This document shows positions 10,649-23,556 of a DNA stretch of 64,000 bases, piece by piece. How positions within the stretch are numbered: position 1 is the first letter of the stretch; each line of letters begins with the position of its first letter. The notes below the pieces were generated by a model. It worked only from the letters and a program-made list of their open reading frames with translations. It made no database searches and was not told the DNA's origin. The translations under genes and the position numbers were made by a program. The stretch comes from Micromussa lordhowensis. Lineage: Eukaryota > Cnidaria > Anthozoa > Scleractinia > Lobophylliidae. The DNA lies in the NCBI GenBank assembly GCA_964020085.1, contig CAXHUQ010001451.1:124001-188000 (forward strand), written 5' to 3'.

Positions 10649-12550
10649 AGCATAGTGTGACATTTTGCGCAGCTCCGAAACTTTGCATGTGGACCCGGAC
10701 CGACCCCGGGAGTGCTTTGGTGCCATTAGTTTGCAAAGTTGCGACGCACGCCAAGCTCGGCTAGCTAGGTAGCCAGCCGGCCGCACCCGGGGATCTGCCG
10801 GGCTCCTTAGCATAGTGTGACATTTTGAGCAGCTCCGAAACTTTGCATGTGGGCCCGGACCGACCCCGGGAGTACTTTGGTGCCATTAGTTTGCAAAGTT
10901 GCGACGCGCGCCAAGTTTGGCTAATTAGCAATCGGGCTGCTTAGCATAGTGTGACATTTTGCGCAGCTCCGAAACTTTGCATGTGGACTTGGACCGACCC
11001 CGGGAGTGCTTTGGTGCCATTAGTTTGCAAAGTTGCGACGCGCGCCAAGTTCGGCTAATTAGCAATTGGGCTGCTTAGCATAGTGTGACATTTTGCGCAG
11101 CTCCGAAACTTTGCATGTGGGCCGGGACCGACCCCGGGAGTGCTTTGGTGCCATTAGTTTGCAAAGTTGCGACACGCGCCAAGTTTGGCTAATTAGCAAT
11201 CGGGCTGCTTAGCATAGTGTGACATTTTGCACAGCTCCGAAACTTTGCATGTGGACCCGGACCGACCCCGGGAGTGCTTTGGTTCCATTAGTTTGCAAAA
11301 TTGCGACGCGCGCCAAGCTCGGCTAAATAGGTAGCCAGCCGGCCGCACCCGGGGATCTGCCGGGCTGGTTAGCATAGTGTGACATTTTGCGCAGCTCCGA
11401 AACTTTGCATGTGGGCCCGGACCGACCCCTGAAGTGCTTTGATGCCATTAGTTTGCAAAGTTGCGACGCGCGCCAAGCTCGGCTAATTAGGCAGCCAGCC
11501 GGCCGGCCGCACCCGCGGATCTGCCGGGCTGCTTAGCATAGTGTGACATTTTGCGCGGCTCCGAAACTGTGCATGTGGGCCCGGACTGACCCCGAGAGTG
11601 CTTTGGTGCCATTAGTTTGCAAAGTTGCGACGCGCGCCAAGTTTGGCTAATTAGCAATCGGGCTGTTTAGCATAGTGTGACATTTTGCGCAGCTCCGAAA
11701 CTTTGCATGTGGACCCGGACCAACCCCGGGAGTGCTTTGGTGCCATTAGTTTGCAAAATTGCGACGCGCGCCAGCCTCGGCTAACTAGGCAGCCAGCCGG
11801 CCGCACCCGCGGATCTGCCGGGCTCCTTAGCATAGTGTGACATTTTGCGCAGCTCCGAAACTGTGCATGTGGGCCCGGACCGACCCCGGAAGTGCTTTGG
11901 TTCCATTAGTTTGCAAAGTTGCGACGCGCGCCAAGTTCGGCTAATTAGCAATCGGGCTGCTTAGCATAGTGTGACATTTTGCGCAGCTCCGAAACTTTGC
12001 ATGTGGACCCGGACCGACCCCGGGAGTGCTTTGGTGCCATTAGTTTGCAAAGTTGTGACGCGCGCCAAGCTCGGCTAACTAGGCAGCCAGCCGGCCGCAC
12101 CCGCGGAAATGCCGGGCTCCTAAGCATAGTGTGACATTTTGCGCAGCTCCGAAACTTTGCATGTGGGCCCGGACTGACCCCTGAAGTGCTTTGGTTCCAT
12201 TAGTTTGCAAAGTTGCGACGCGCGCCAAGTTCGGCTAATTAGCAATCGGGTTGCTTAGCATAGTGTGACATTTTGCGCAGCTCTGAAACTTTGCATGTGG
12301 ACCCGGACCGACCCCGGGAGTGCTTTGGTGCCATTAGTTTGCAAAGTTGCGACGCGCGCCAAGCTCGGCTAACTAGGCAGCTAGCCGGCCGCACCCGCGG
12401 ATCTGCCGGGCTGCTTAGCATAGTGTGACATTTTGCGCAGCTCCGAAACTGTGCATGTGGGCCCGGACCGACCCCGGAAGTGCTTTGGTTCCATTAGTTT
12501 GCAAAGTTGCGACGCGCGCCAAGTTTGGCTTATTAGCATCCGGGCTGCTT
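10649..12550. repeat. Truncated HOR, version A (1,902 bp, 13 monomers)
   Basis: This copy lacks 882 bp, exactly three 294 bp dimers. The monomer at 11,371-11,534 begins as monomer 6 (CCCCTGAAGTGCTTTGATGCC) and ends as monomer 12 (CCAGCCGGCCGGCCGCACC). The crossover is between about 11,467 and 11,490. It also carries AGCAATCGGG instead of the usual version A AGCAATGGGG at the end of monomer 2, a feature shared with the copy at 55,845-58,628. Confidence 0.93.
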
Positions 12551-14262
12551 AGCATAGTGTGACATTTTGCGCAGCTCCGAAACTTTGCATGTGGACTTGG
12601 ACCGACCCCGGGAGTGCTTTGGTGCCATTAGTTTGCAAAGTTGCGACGCGCGCCAAGCTCGGCTAACTAGGCAGCCAGCCGGCCGCACCCGGGGATCTGC
12701 CGGGCTCCTTAGCATAGTGTGACATTTTGAGCAGCTCCGAAACATTGCATGTGGACCCGGACCGACCCCGGGAGTACTTTGGTGCCATTAGTTTGCAAAG
12801 TTGCGACGCGCGCCAAGTTTGGCTAATTAGCAATCGGGCTGCTTAGCATAGTGTGACATTTTGCGCAGCTCCGAAACTTTGCATGTGGACTTGGACCGAC
12901 CCCGGGAGTGCTTTGGTGCCATTAGTTTGCAAAGTTGCGACGCGCGCCAAGTTCGGCTAATTAGCAATCGGGCTGCTTAGCATAGTGTGACATTTTGCGC
13001 AGCTCCGAAACTTTGCATGTGGGCCGGGACCGACCCCGGGAGTGCTTTTGTGCCATTAGTTTGCAAAGTTGCGACACGCGCCAAGTTTGGCTAATTAGCA
13101 ATCGGGCTGCTTAGCATAGTGTGACATTTTGCACAGCTCCGAAACTTTGCATGTGGACCCGGACCGACCCCGGGAGTGCTTTGCTGCCATTAGTTTGCAA
13201 AATTGCGACGCGCGCCAAGCTCGGCTAAATAGGTAGCCAGCCGGCCGCACCCGGGGATCTGCCGGGCTGGTTAGCATAGTGTGACATTTTGCGCAGCTCC
13301 GAAACTTTGCATGTGGGCCCGGACCGACCCCTGAAGTGCTTTGATGCCGTTAGTTTGCAAAGTTGCGACGCGCGCCAAGTTCGGCTAATTAGCAATCGGG
13401 CTGCTTAGCATAGTGTGACATTTTGCGCAGCTCCGAACCTTTGCATGTGGGCCGGGACCGACCCCGAGAGTGCTTTGGTGCCATTAGTTTGCAAAGTTGC
13501 GACACGCGGCAAGTTTGGCTAATTAGCAATCGGGCTGCTTAGCATAGTGTGACATTTTGCACAGCTCCGAAACTTTGCATGTGGACCCGGACCGACCCCG
13601 GGAGTACTTTGGTTCCATTAGTTTGCAAAATTGCGACGCGCGCCAAGCTCGGCTAACTAGGTAGCCAGCCGGCCGCACCCGGGGATCTGCCGGGCTGGTT
13701 AGCATAGTGTGACATTTTGCGCAGCTCCGAAACTTTGCATGTGGGCCCGGACCGACCCCGGAAGTGCTTTGGTGCCATTAGTTTGCAAAGTTGCGACACG
13801 CGCCAAGTTCGGCTAATTAGCAATCGGGCTGCTTAGCATAGTGTAAAATTTTCCGCAGCTCCGAAACTTTGCATGTGGACCCGGACCGACGCCGGGAGTG
13901 CTTTGGTGCCATTAGTTTTCCAAGTTGCGACGCGCGCCAAGTTCGGCTAATTAGCAATCGCGTTGCTTAGCATAGTGTGACATTTTGCGTAGCTCTGAAA
14001 CTTTGCATGTGGACCCGGACCGACCCCGGGAGTGCTTTGGTGCCATTAGTTTGCAAAGTTGCGACGCGCGCCAAGCTCGGCTAACTAGGCAGCTAGCCGG
14101 CCGCACCCGCGGATCTGCCGGGCTGCTTAGCATAGTATGACATTTTGCGCAGCTCCGAAACTGTGCATGTGGGCCCGGACCGACCCCGGAAGTGCTTTGG
14201 TTCCATTAGTTTGCAAAGTTGCGACGCGCGCCAAGTTTGGCTAATTAGCAATCGGGCTGCTT
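12551..14262. repeat. Transition block between the 2,784 bp HOR and the second HOR family (1,712 bp, 12 monomers)
   Basis: The block begins as a version B HOR (monomers 1 to 5). It then enters a hybrid monomer at 13,273-13,406, with a monomer 6 head and a short S tail. A 428 bp S-S-L cassette follows twice in modified form (13,407-13,834, and 13,835 onward). The block ends with monomers resembling 18 and 19. Private changes include AAACATTGCATG near 12,742, GTGCTTTTGTGCC near 13,042, TTTGCTGCC near 13,182 and TTAGTTTTCCAAG near 13,913. All four recur exactly 46,078 bp later. Confidence 0.92.
13835..13968. repeat. Diverged S monomer with AAAATTTT anchor (marker of the second HOR family)
   Basis: The usual GTGTGACATTTTGCGCAG is replaced by GTGTAAAATTTTCCGCAG, creating an 8 bp AT palindrome. 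The head has GACGCCGGGAG. Copies start at 13,835, 17,531, 23,129, 27,815, 31,645, 36,331, 59,913 and 63,743. That is one per transition block or derived HOR unit, and none in the 2,784 bp HOR. Confidence 0.88.
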
Positions 14263-17200
14263 AGCATAGTGTGACATTTTGCGCAGCTCCGAAACTTTGC
14301 ATGTGGACCTGGACCGACCCCGGGAGTGCTTTGGTGCCATTAGTTTGCAAAGTTGCGACGCACGCCAAGCTCGGCTAGCTAGGCAGCCAGCCGGCCGCAC
14401 CCGGGGATCTGCCGGGCTCCTTAGCATAGTGTGACATTTTGAGCAGCTCCGAAACTTTGCATGTGGGCCCGGACCGACCCCGGGAGTACTTTGGTGCCAT
14501 TAGTTTGCAAAGTTGCGACGCGCGCCAAGTTTGGCTAATTAGCAATCGGGCTGCTTAGCATAGTGTGACATTTTGCGCAGCTCCGAAACTTTGCATGTGG
14601 ACTTGGACCGACCCCGGGAGTGCTTTGGTGCCATTAGTTTGCAAAGTTGCGACGTGCGCCAAGTTCGGCTAATTAGCAATCGGGCTGCTTAGCATAGTGT
14701 GACATTTTGCGCAGCTCCGAAACTTTGCATGTGGGCCGGGACCGACCCCGGGAGTGCTTTGGTGCCATTAGTTTGCAAAGTTGCGACACGCGCCAAGTTT
14801 GGCTAATTAGCAATCGGGCTGCTTAGCATAGTGTGACATTTTGCACAGCTCCGAAACTTTGCATGTGGACCCGGACCGACCCCGGGAGTGCTTTGGTTCC
14901 ATTAGTTTGCAAAATTGCGACGCGCGCCAAGCTCGGCTAAATAGGTAGCCAGCCGGCCGCACCCGGGGATCTGCCGGGCTGGTTAGCATAGTGTGACATT
15001 TTGCGCAGCTCCGAAACTTTGCATGTGGGCCCGGACCGACCCCTGAAGTGCTTTGATGCCATTAGTTTGCAAAGTTGCGACGCGCGCCAAGCTCGGCTAA
15101 TTAGGCAGCCAGCCGGCCGCACCAGCAGATCTGCCGGGCTGCTTAGCATAGTGTGACATTTTGCGCGGCTCCGAAACTGTGCATGTGGGCCCGGACTGAC
15201 CCCGGGAGTGCTTTGGTGCCATTAGTTTGCAAAATTGCGACGCGCGCCAAGCTCGGCTAACTAGGTAGCCAGCCGGCCGCACCCGGGGATCTGCAGGGCT
15301 GGTTAGCATAGTGTGACATTTTGCGCAGCTCCGAAACTTTGCATGTGGGCCCGAACCGACCCCGGAAGTGCTTTGGTGCCATTAGTTTGCAAAGTTGCGA
15401 CGCGCGCCAAGTTCGGCTAATTAGCAATCGGGCTGCTTAGCATAGTGTGACATTTTGCGCAGCTCCGAAACTTTGCATGTGGACCCGGACCGACCCCGGG
15501 AGTGCTTTGGTGCCATTAGTTTGCAAAGTTGTGACGCGCGCCAAGCTCGGCTAACTAGGCAGCCAGCCGGCCGCACCCGGGGAAATGCCGGGCTCCTAAG
15601 CATAGTGTGACATTTTGCGCAGCTCCGAAACTTTGCATGTGGGCCCGGACCTACCCCGGGAGTGCTTTGGTGCCATTAGTTTGCAAAGTTGCGACGCGCG
15701 CCAAGTTTGGCTAATTAGCAATCGGGCTGCTTTGCATAGTGTGACATTTTGCGCAGCTCCGAAACTTTGCATGTGGATTCAAACCGACCCCGGGAGTGCC
15801 TTGGAGCCATTAGTTTGCAAAGTTGCGACCCGCGCCAAGCTCGGCTAATTAGGCAGCCAGCCGGCCGGCCGCACCCGCGGATCTGCCGGGCTGCTTAGCA
15901 TAGTGTGACATTTTGCGCGGCTCCGAAACTGTGCATGTGGGCCCGGACTGACCCCGAGAGTGCTTTGGTGCCATTAGTTTGCAAAGTTGCGACGCGCGCC
16001 AAGTTTGGCTAATTAGCAATCGGGCTGCTTAGCATAGTGTGACATTTTACGCAGCTCCGAAACTTTGCGTGTGGTCCCGGACCGACCCCGGGAGTGCTTT
16101 GGTGCCATTAGTTTGCAAAATTGCGACGTGCGCCAAGCTCGGCTAACTAGGTAGCCAGCCAGCCGCACCCGGGGATCTGCAGGGCTGGTTAGCATAGTGT
16201 GACATTTTGCGCAGCTCCGAAACTTTGCATGTGGGCCCGAACCGACCCCGGAAGTGCTTTGGTGCCATTAGTTTGCAAAGTTGCGACGCGCGCCAAGTTC
16301 GGCTAATTAGCAATCGGGCTGCTTAGCATAGTGTGACATTTTGCGCAGCTCCGAAACTTTGCATGTGGACCCGGACCGACCCCGGGAGTGCTTTGGTGCC
16401 ATTAGTTTGCAAAGTTGTGACGCGCGCCAAGCTCGGCTAACTAGGCAGCCAGCCGGCCGCACCCGGGGAAATGCCGGGCTCCTAAGCATAGTGTGACATT
16501 TTGCGCAGCTCCGAAACTTTGCATGTGGGCCCGGACCTACCCCGGGAGTGCTTTGGTGCCATTAGTTTGCAAAGTTGCGACGCGCGCCAAGTTTGGCTAA
16601 TTAGCAATCGGGCTGCTTTGCATAGTGTGACATTTTGCGCAGCTCCGAAACTTTGCATGTGGATTCAAACCGACCCCGGGAGTGCCTTGGAGCCATTAGT
16701 TTGCAAAGTTGCGACCCGCGCCAAGCTCGGCTAATTAGGCAGCCAGCCGGCCGGCCGCACCCGCGGATCTGCTGGGCTGCTTAGCATAGTGTGACATTTT
16801 GCGCGGCTCCGAAACTGTGCATGTGGGCCCGGACTGACCCCGAGAGTGCTTTGGTGCCATTAGTTTGCAAAGTTGCGACGCGCGCCAAGTTTGGCTAATT
16901 AGCAATCGGGCTGCTTAGCATAGTGTGACATTTTACGCAGCTCCGAAACTTTGCGTGTGGTCCCGGACCGACCCCGGGAGTGCTTTGGTGCCATTAGTTT
17001 GCAAAATTGCGACGTGCGCCAAGCTCGGCTAACTAGGTAGCCAGCCAGCCACACCCGGGGATCTGCCGGGCTGCTTAGCATAGTGTGACATTTTGCGCAG
17101 CTCCGAAACTTTGCATGTGGACCCGGACCAACCCCGGGAGTGCTTTGGTGCCATTAGTTTGCAAAATTGCGACGCGCGCCAGCCTCGGCTAACTAGGCAG

Positions 17201-17958
17201 CCAGCCGGCCGCACCCGGGGATCTGCCGGGCTCCTTAGCATAGTGTGACATTTTGAGCAGCTCCGAAACTTTGCATGTGGACCCGGACCGACCCCGGGAG
17301 TACTTTGGTTCCATTAGTTTGCAAAATTGCGACGCGCGCCAAGCTCGGCTAACTAGGTAGCCAGCCGGCCGCACCCGGGGATCTGCCGGGCTGGTTAGCA
17401 TAGTGTGACATTTTGCGCAGCTCCGAAACTTTGCATGTGGGCCCGGACCGACCCCGGAAGTGCTTTGGTGCCATTAGTTTGCAAAGTTGCGACACGCGCC
17501 AAGTTCGGCTAATTAGCAATCGGGCTGCTTAGCATAGTGTAAAATTTTCCGCAGCTCCGAAACTTTGCATGTGGACCCGGACCGACGCCGGGAGTGCTTT
17601 GGTGCCATTAGTTTGCAAAGTTGCGACGCGCGCCAAGTTCGGCTAATTAGCAATCGCGTTGCTTAGCATAGTGTGACATTTTGCGTAGCTCTGAAACTTT
17701 GCATGTGGACCCGGACCGACCCCGGGAGTGCTTTGGTGCCATTAGTTTGCAAAGTTGCGACGCGCGCCAAGCTCGGCTAACTAGGCAGCTAGCCGGCCGC
17801 ACCCGCGGATCTGCCGGGCTGCTTAGCATAGTATGACATTTTGCGCAGCTCCGAAACTGTGCATGTGGGCCCGGACCGACCCCGGAAGTGCTTTGGTTCC
17901 ATTAGTTTGCAAAGTTGCGACGCGCGCCAAGTTTGGCTAATTAGCAATCGGGCTGCTT
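14263..17958. repeat. 3,830-type HOR lacking one S monomer (3,696 bp, 25 monomers)
   Basis: The order follows the 26-monomer unit at 28,243-32,072, but monomers 7 and 8 are fused. The 160 bp monomer at 15,145-15,304 starts with the monomer 7 head (GCGCGGCTCC, GGACTGACCCC) and continues as monomer 8 (GGGAGTGC, GCAAAATTGCG, GATCTGCAGGG). The switch is near 15,198-15,206, and the result is a loss of exactly 134 bp. The duplicate unit starting at 60,341 keeps both monomers. Confidence 0.92.
15439..17210. repeat. Internal 886 bp tandem duplication inside the second HOR family
   Basis: A six-monomer cassette (134+160+134+164+134+160 = 886 bp, with boundaries depending on the phase chosen) appears twice in a row. 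Equivalent monomers lie 886 bp apart, for example the S monomers at 15,305 and 16,191 and the altered L monomers at 16,031 and 16,917. The same pair recurs in the units at 17,959, 23,557, 28,243, 32,073 and 60,341. It is absent from the 2,784 bp HOR and from the block at 36,759-39,248. It is the main structural difference in the front half of the derived HOR. Confidence 0.87.
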
Positions 17959-20900
17959 AGCATAGTGTGACATTTTGCGCAGCTCCGAAACTTTGCATGT
18001 GGACCTGGACCGACCCCGGGAGTGCTTTGGTGCCATTAGTTTGCAAAGTTGCGACGCACGCCAAGCTCGGCTAGCTAGGCAGCCAGCCGGCCGCACCCGG
18101 GGATCTGCCGGGCTCCTTAGCATAGTGTGACATTTTGAGCAGCTCCGAAACTTTGCATGTGGGCCCGGACCGACCCCGGGAGTACTTTGGTGCCATTAGT
18201 TTGCAAAGTTGCGACGCGCGCCAAGTTTGGCTAATTAGCAATCGGGCTGCTTAGCATAGTGTGACATTTTGCGCAGCTCCGAAACTTTGCATGTGGACTT
18301 GGACCGACCCCGGGAGTGCTTTGGTGCCATTAGTTTGCAAAGTTGCGACGCGCGCCAAGTTCGGCTAATTAGCAATCGGGCTGCTTAGCATAGTGTGACA
18401 TTTTGCGCAGCTCCGAAACTTTGCATGTGGGCCGGGACCGACCCCGGGAGTGCTTTGGTGCCATTAGTTTGCAAAGTTGCGACACGCGCCAAGTTTGGCT
18501 AATTAGCAATCGGGCTGCTTAGCATAGTGTGACATTTTGCACAGCTCCGAAACTTTGCATGTGGACCCGGACCGACCCCGGGAGTGCTTTGGTTCCATTA
18601 GTTTGCAAAATTGCGACGCGCGCCAAGCTCGGCTAAATAGGTAGCCAGCCGGCCGCACCCGGGGATCTGCCGGGCTGGTTAGCATAGTGTGACATTTTGC
18701 GCAGCTCCGAAACTTTGCATGTGGGCCCGGACCGACCCCTGAAGTGCTTTGATGCCATTAGTTTGCAAAGTTGCGACGCGCGCCAAGCTCGGCTAATTAG
18801 GCAGCCAGCCGGCCGCACCAGCAGATCTGCCGGGCTGCTTAGCATAGTGTGACATTTTGCGCGGCTCCGAAACTGTGCATGTGGGCCCGGACTGACCCCG
18901 GAAGTGCTTTGGTGCCATTAGTTTGCAAAGTTGCGATGCGCGCCAAGTTCGGCTAATTAGCAATCGGCCTGCTTAGCATAGTGTGACATTTTGAACAGCT
19001 CCAAAACTTTGCATGTGGACCCGGACCGACCCCGGGAGTGCTTTGGTGCCATTAGTTTGCAAAATTGCGACGCGCGCCAAGCTCGGCTAACTAGGTAGCC
19101 AGCCGGCCGCACCCGGGGATCTGCAGGGCTGGTTAGCATAGTGTGACATTTTGCGCAGCTCCGAAACTTTGCATGTGGGCCCGAACCGACCCCGGAAGTG
19201 CTTTGGTGCCATTAGTTTGCAAAGTTGCGACGCGCGCCAAGTTCGGCTAATTAGCAATCGGGCTGCTTAGCATAGTGTGACATTTTGCGCAGCTCCGAAA
19301 CTTTGCATGTGGACCCGGACCGACCCCGGGAGTGCTTTGGTGCCATTAGTTTGCAAAGTTGTGACGCGCGCCAAGCTCGGCTAACTAGGCAGCCAGCCGG
19401 CCGCACCCGGGGAAATGCCGGGCTCCTAAGCATAGTGTGACATTTTGCGCAGCTCCGAAACTTTGCATGTGGGCCCGGACCTACCCCGGGAGTGCTTTGG
19501 TGCCATTAGTTTGCAAAGTTGCGACGCGCGCCAAGTTTGGCTAATTAGCAATCGGGCTGCTTTGCATAGTGTGACATTTTGCGCAGCTCCGAAACTTTGC
19601 ATGTGGATTCAAACCAACCCCGGGAGTGCCTTGGAGCCATTAGTTTGCAAAGTTGCGACCCGCGCCAAGCTCGGCTAATTAGGCAGCCAGCCGGCCGGCC
19701 GCACCCGCGGATCTGCCGGGCTGCTTAGCATAGTGTGACATTTTGCGCGGCTCCGAAACTGTGCATGTGGGCCCGGACTGACCCCGAGAGTGCTTTGGTG
19801 CCATTAGTTTGCAAAGTTGCGACGCGCGCCAAGGTTGGCTAATTAGCAATCGGGCTGCTTAGCATAGTGTGACATTTTACGCAGCTCCGAAACTTTGCGT
19901 GTGGTCCCGGACCGACCCCGGGAGTGCTTTGGTGCCATTAGTTTGCAAAATTGCGACGTGCGCCAAGCTCGGCTAACTAGGTAGCCAGCCAGCCGCACCC
20001 GGGGATCTGCAGGGCTGGTTAGCATAGTGTGACATTTTGCGCAGCTCCGAAACTTTGCATGTGGGCCCGAACCGACCCCGGAAGTGCTTTGGTGCCATTA
20101 GTTTGCAAAGTTGCGACGCGCGCCAAGTTCGGCTAATTAGCAATCGGGCTGCTTAGCATAGTGTGACATTTTGCGCAGCTCCGAAACTTTGCATGTGGAC
20201 CCGGACCGACCCCGGGAGTGCTTTGGTGCCATTAGTTTGCAAAGTTGTGACGCGCGCCAAGCTCGCCTAACTAGGCAGCCAGCCGGCCGCACCCGGGGAA
20301 ATGCCGGGCTCCTAAGCATAGTGTGACATTTTGCGCAGCTCCGAAACTTTGCATGTGGGCCCGGACCTACCCCGGGAGTGCTTTGGTGCCATTAGTTTGC
20401 AAAGTTGCGACGCGCGCCAAGTTTGGCTAATTAGCAATCGGGCTGCTTTGCATAGTGTGACATTTTGCGCAGCTCCGAAACTTTGCATGTGGATTCAAAC
20501 CGACCCCGGGAGTGCCTTGGAGCCATTAGTTTGCAAAGTTGCGACCCGCGCCAAGCTCGGCTAATTAGGCAGCCAGCCGGCCGGCCGCACCCGCGGATCT
20601 GCCGGGCTGCTTAGCATAGTGTGACATTTTGCGCGGCTCCGAAACTGTGCATGTGGGCCCGGACTGACCCCGAGAGTGCTTTGGTGCCATTAGTTTGCAA
20701 AGTTGCGACGCGCGCCAAGTTTGGCTAATTAGCAATCGGGCTGCTTAGCATAGTGTGACATTTTACGCAGCTCCGAAACTTTGCGTGTGGTCCCGGACCG
20801 ACCCCGGGAGTGCTTTGGTGCCATTAGTTTGCAAAATTGCGACGTGCGCCAAGCTCGGCTAACTAGGTAGCCAGCCAGCCACACCCGGGGATCTGCCGGG

Positions 20901-23556
20901 CTGCTTAGCATAGTGTGACATTTTGCGCAGCTCCGAAACTTTGCATGTGGACCCGGACCAACCCCGGGAGTGCTTTGGTGCCATTAGTTTGCAAAATTGC
21001 GACGCGCGCCAGCCTCGGCTAACTAGGCAGCCAGCCGGCCGCACCCGCGGATCTGCCGGGCTCCTTAGCATAGTGTGACATTTTGCGCAGCTCCGAAACT
21101 GTGCATGTGGGCCCGGACCGACCCCGGAAGTGCTTTGGTTCCATTAGTTTGCAAAGTTGCGACGCGCGCCAAGTTCGGCTAATTAGCAATCGGGCTGCTT
21201 AGCATAGTGTGACATTTTGCGCAGCTCCGAAACTTTGCATGTGGACCCGGACCGACCCCGGGAGTGCTTTGGTGCCATTAGTTTGCAAAGTTGTGACGCG
21301 CGCCAAGCTCGGCTAACTAGGCAGCCAGCCGGCCGCACCCGCGGAAATGCCGGGCTCCTAAGCATAGTGTGACATTTTGCGCAGCTCCGAAACTTTGCAT
21401 GTGGGCCCGGACTGACCCCTGAAGTGCTTTGGTTCCATTAGTTTGCAAAGTTGCGACGCGCGCCAAGTTCGGCTAATTAGCAATCGGGTTGCTTAGCATA
21501 GTGTGACATTTTGCGCAGCTCTGAAACTTTGCATGTGGACCCGGACCGACCCCGGGAGTGCTTTGGTGCCATTAGTTTGCAAAGTTGCGACGCGCGCCAA
21601 GCTCGGCTAACTAGGCAGCTAGCCGGCCGCACCCGCGGATCTGCCGGGCTGCTTAGCATAGTGTGACATTTTGCGCAGCTCCGAAACTTTGCATGTGGGC
21701 CCGGACCGACCCCTGAAGTGCTTTGATGCCGTTAGTTTGCAAAGTTGCGACGCGCGCCAAGTTCGGCTAATTAGCAATCGGGCTGCTTAGCATAGTGTGA
21801 CATTTTGCGCAGCTCCGAACCTTTGCATGTGGGCCGGGACCGACCCCGAGAGTGCTTTGGTGCCATTAGTTTGCAAAGTTGCGACACGCGGCAAGTTTGG
21901 CTAATTAGCAATCGGGCTGCTTAGCATAGTGTGACATTTTGCACAGCTCCGAAACTTTGCATGTGGACCCGGACCGACCCCGGGAGTACTTTGGTTCCAT
22001 TAGTTTGCAAAATTGCGACGCGCGCCAAGCTCGGCTAACTAGGTAGCCAGCCGGCCGCACCCGGGGATCTGCCGGGCTGGTTAGCATAGTGTGACATTTT
22101 GCGCAGCTCCGAAACTTTGCATGTGGGCCCGGACCTACCCCGGGAGTGCTTTGGTGCCATTAGTTTGCAAAGTTGCGACGCGCGCCAAGTTTGGCTAATT
22201 AGCAATCGGGCTGCTTTGCATAGTGTGACATTTTGCGCAGCTCCGAAACTTTGCATGTGGATTCAAACCGACCCCGGGAGTGCCTTGGAGCCATTAGTTT
22301 GCAAAGTTGCGACCCGCGCCAAGCTCGGCTAATTAGGCAGCCAGCCGGCCGGCCGCACCCGCGGATCTGCCGGGCTGCTTAGCATAGTGTGACATTTTGC
22401 GCGGCTCCGAAACTGTGCATGTGGGCCCGGACTGACCCCGAGAGTGCTTTGGTGCCATTAGTTTGCAAAGTTGCGACGCGCGCCAAGTTTGGCTAATTAG
22501 CAATCGGGCTGCTTAGCATAGTGTGACATTTTACGCAGCTCCGAAACTTTGCGTGTGGTCCCGGACCGACCCCGGGAGTGCTTTGGTGCCATTAGTTTGC
22601 AAAATTGCGACGTGCGCCAAGCTCGGCTAACTAGGTAGCCAGCCAGCCACACCCGGGGATCTGCCGGGCTGCTTAGCATAGTGTGACATTTTGCGCAGCT
22701 CCGAAACTTTGCATGTGGACCCGGACCAACCCCGGGAGTGCTTTGGTGCCATTAGTTTGCAAAATTGCGACGCGCGCCAGCCTCGGCTAACTAGGCAGCC
22801 AGCCGGCCGCACCCGGGGATCTGCCGGGCTCCTTAGCATAGTGTGACATTTTGAGCAGCTCCGAAACTTTGCATGTGGACCCGGACCGACCCCGGGAGTA
22901 CTTTGGTTCCATTAGTTTGCAAAATTGCGACGCGCGCCAAGCTCGGCTAACTAGGTAGCCAGCCGGCCGCACCCGGGGATCTGCCGGGCTGGTTAGCATA
23001 GTGTGACATTTTGCGCAGCTCCGAAACTTTGCATGTGGGCCCGGACCGACCCCGGAAGTGCTTTGGTGCCATTAGTTTGCAAAGTTGCGACACGCGCCAA
23101 GTTCGGCTAATTAGCAATCGGGCTGCTTAGCATAGTGTAAAATTTTCCGCAGCTCCGAAACTTTGCATGTGGACCCGGACCGACGCCGGGAGTGCTTTGG
23201 TGCCATTAGTTTGCAAAGTTGCGACGCGCGCCAAGTTCGGTTAATTAGCAATCGCGTTGCTTAGCATAGTGTGACATTTTGCGTAGCTCTGAAACTTTGC
23301 ATGTGGACCCGGACCGACCCCGGGAGTGCTTTGGTGCCATTAGTTTGCAAAGTTGCGACGCGCGCCAAGCTCGGCTAACTAGGCAGCTAGCCGGCCGCAC
23401 CCGCGGATCTGCCGGGCTGCTTAGCATAGTATGACATTTTGCGCAGCTCCGAAACTGTGCATGTGGGCCCGGACCGACCCCGGAAGTGCTTTGGTTCCAT
23501 TAGTTTGCAAAGTTGCGACGCGCGCCAAGTTTGGCTAATTAGCAATCGGGCTGCTT
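17959..23556. repeat. 5,598 bp fused HOR (38 monomers), a 4,686/3,830 hybrid
   Basis: The first roughly 4.15 kb matches the start of the 4,686 bp unit, including its marker CTCGCCTAACTAGG near 20,263. The last roughly 1.44 kb matches the end of the 3,830 bp unit. The join is inside one S monomer at 22,083-22,216. Upstream is CTGGTTAGCATAG, as in the 4,686 type, and downstream is GGACCTACCCC, as in the 3,830 type, so the crossover lies between about 22,083 and 22,133. Relative to a 4,686 + 3,830 pair, 2,918 bp is missing. Confidence 0.92.
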
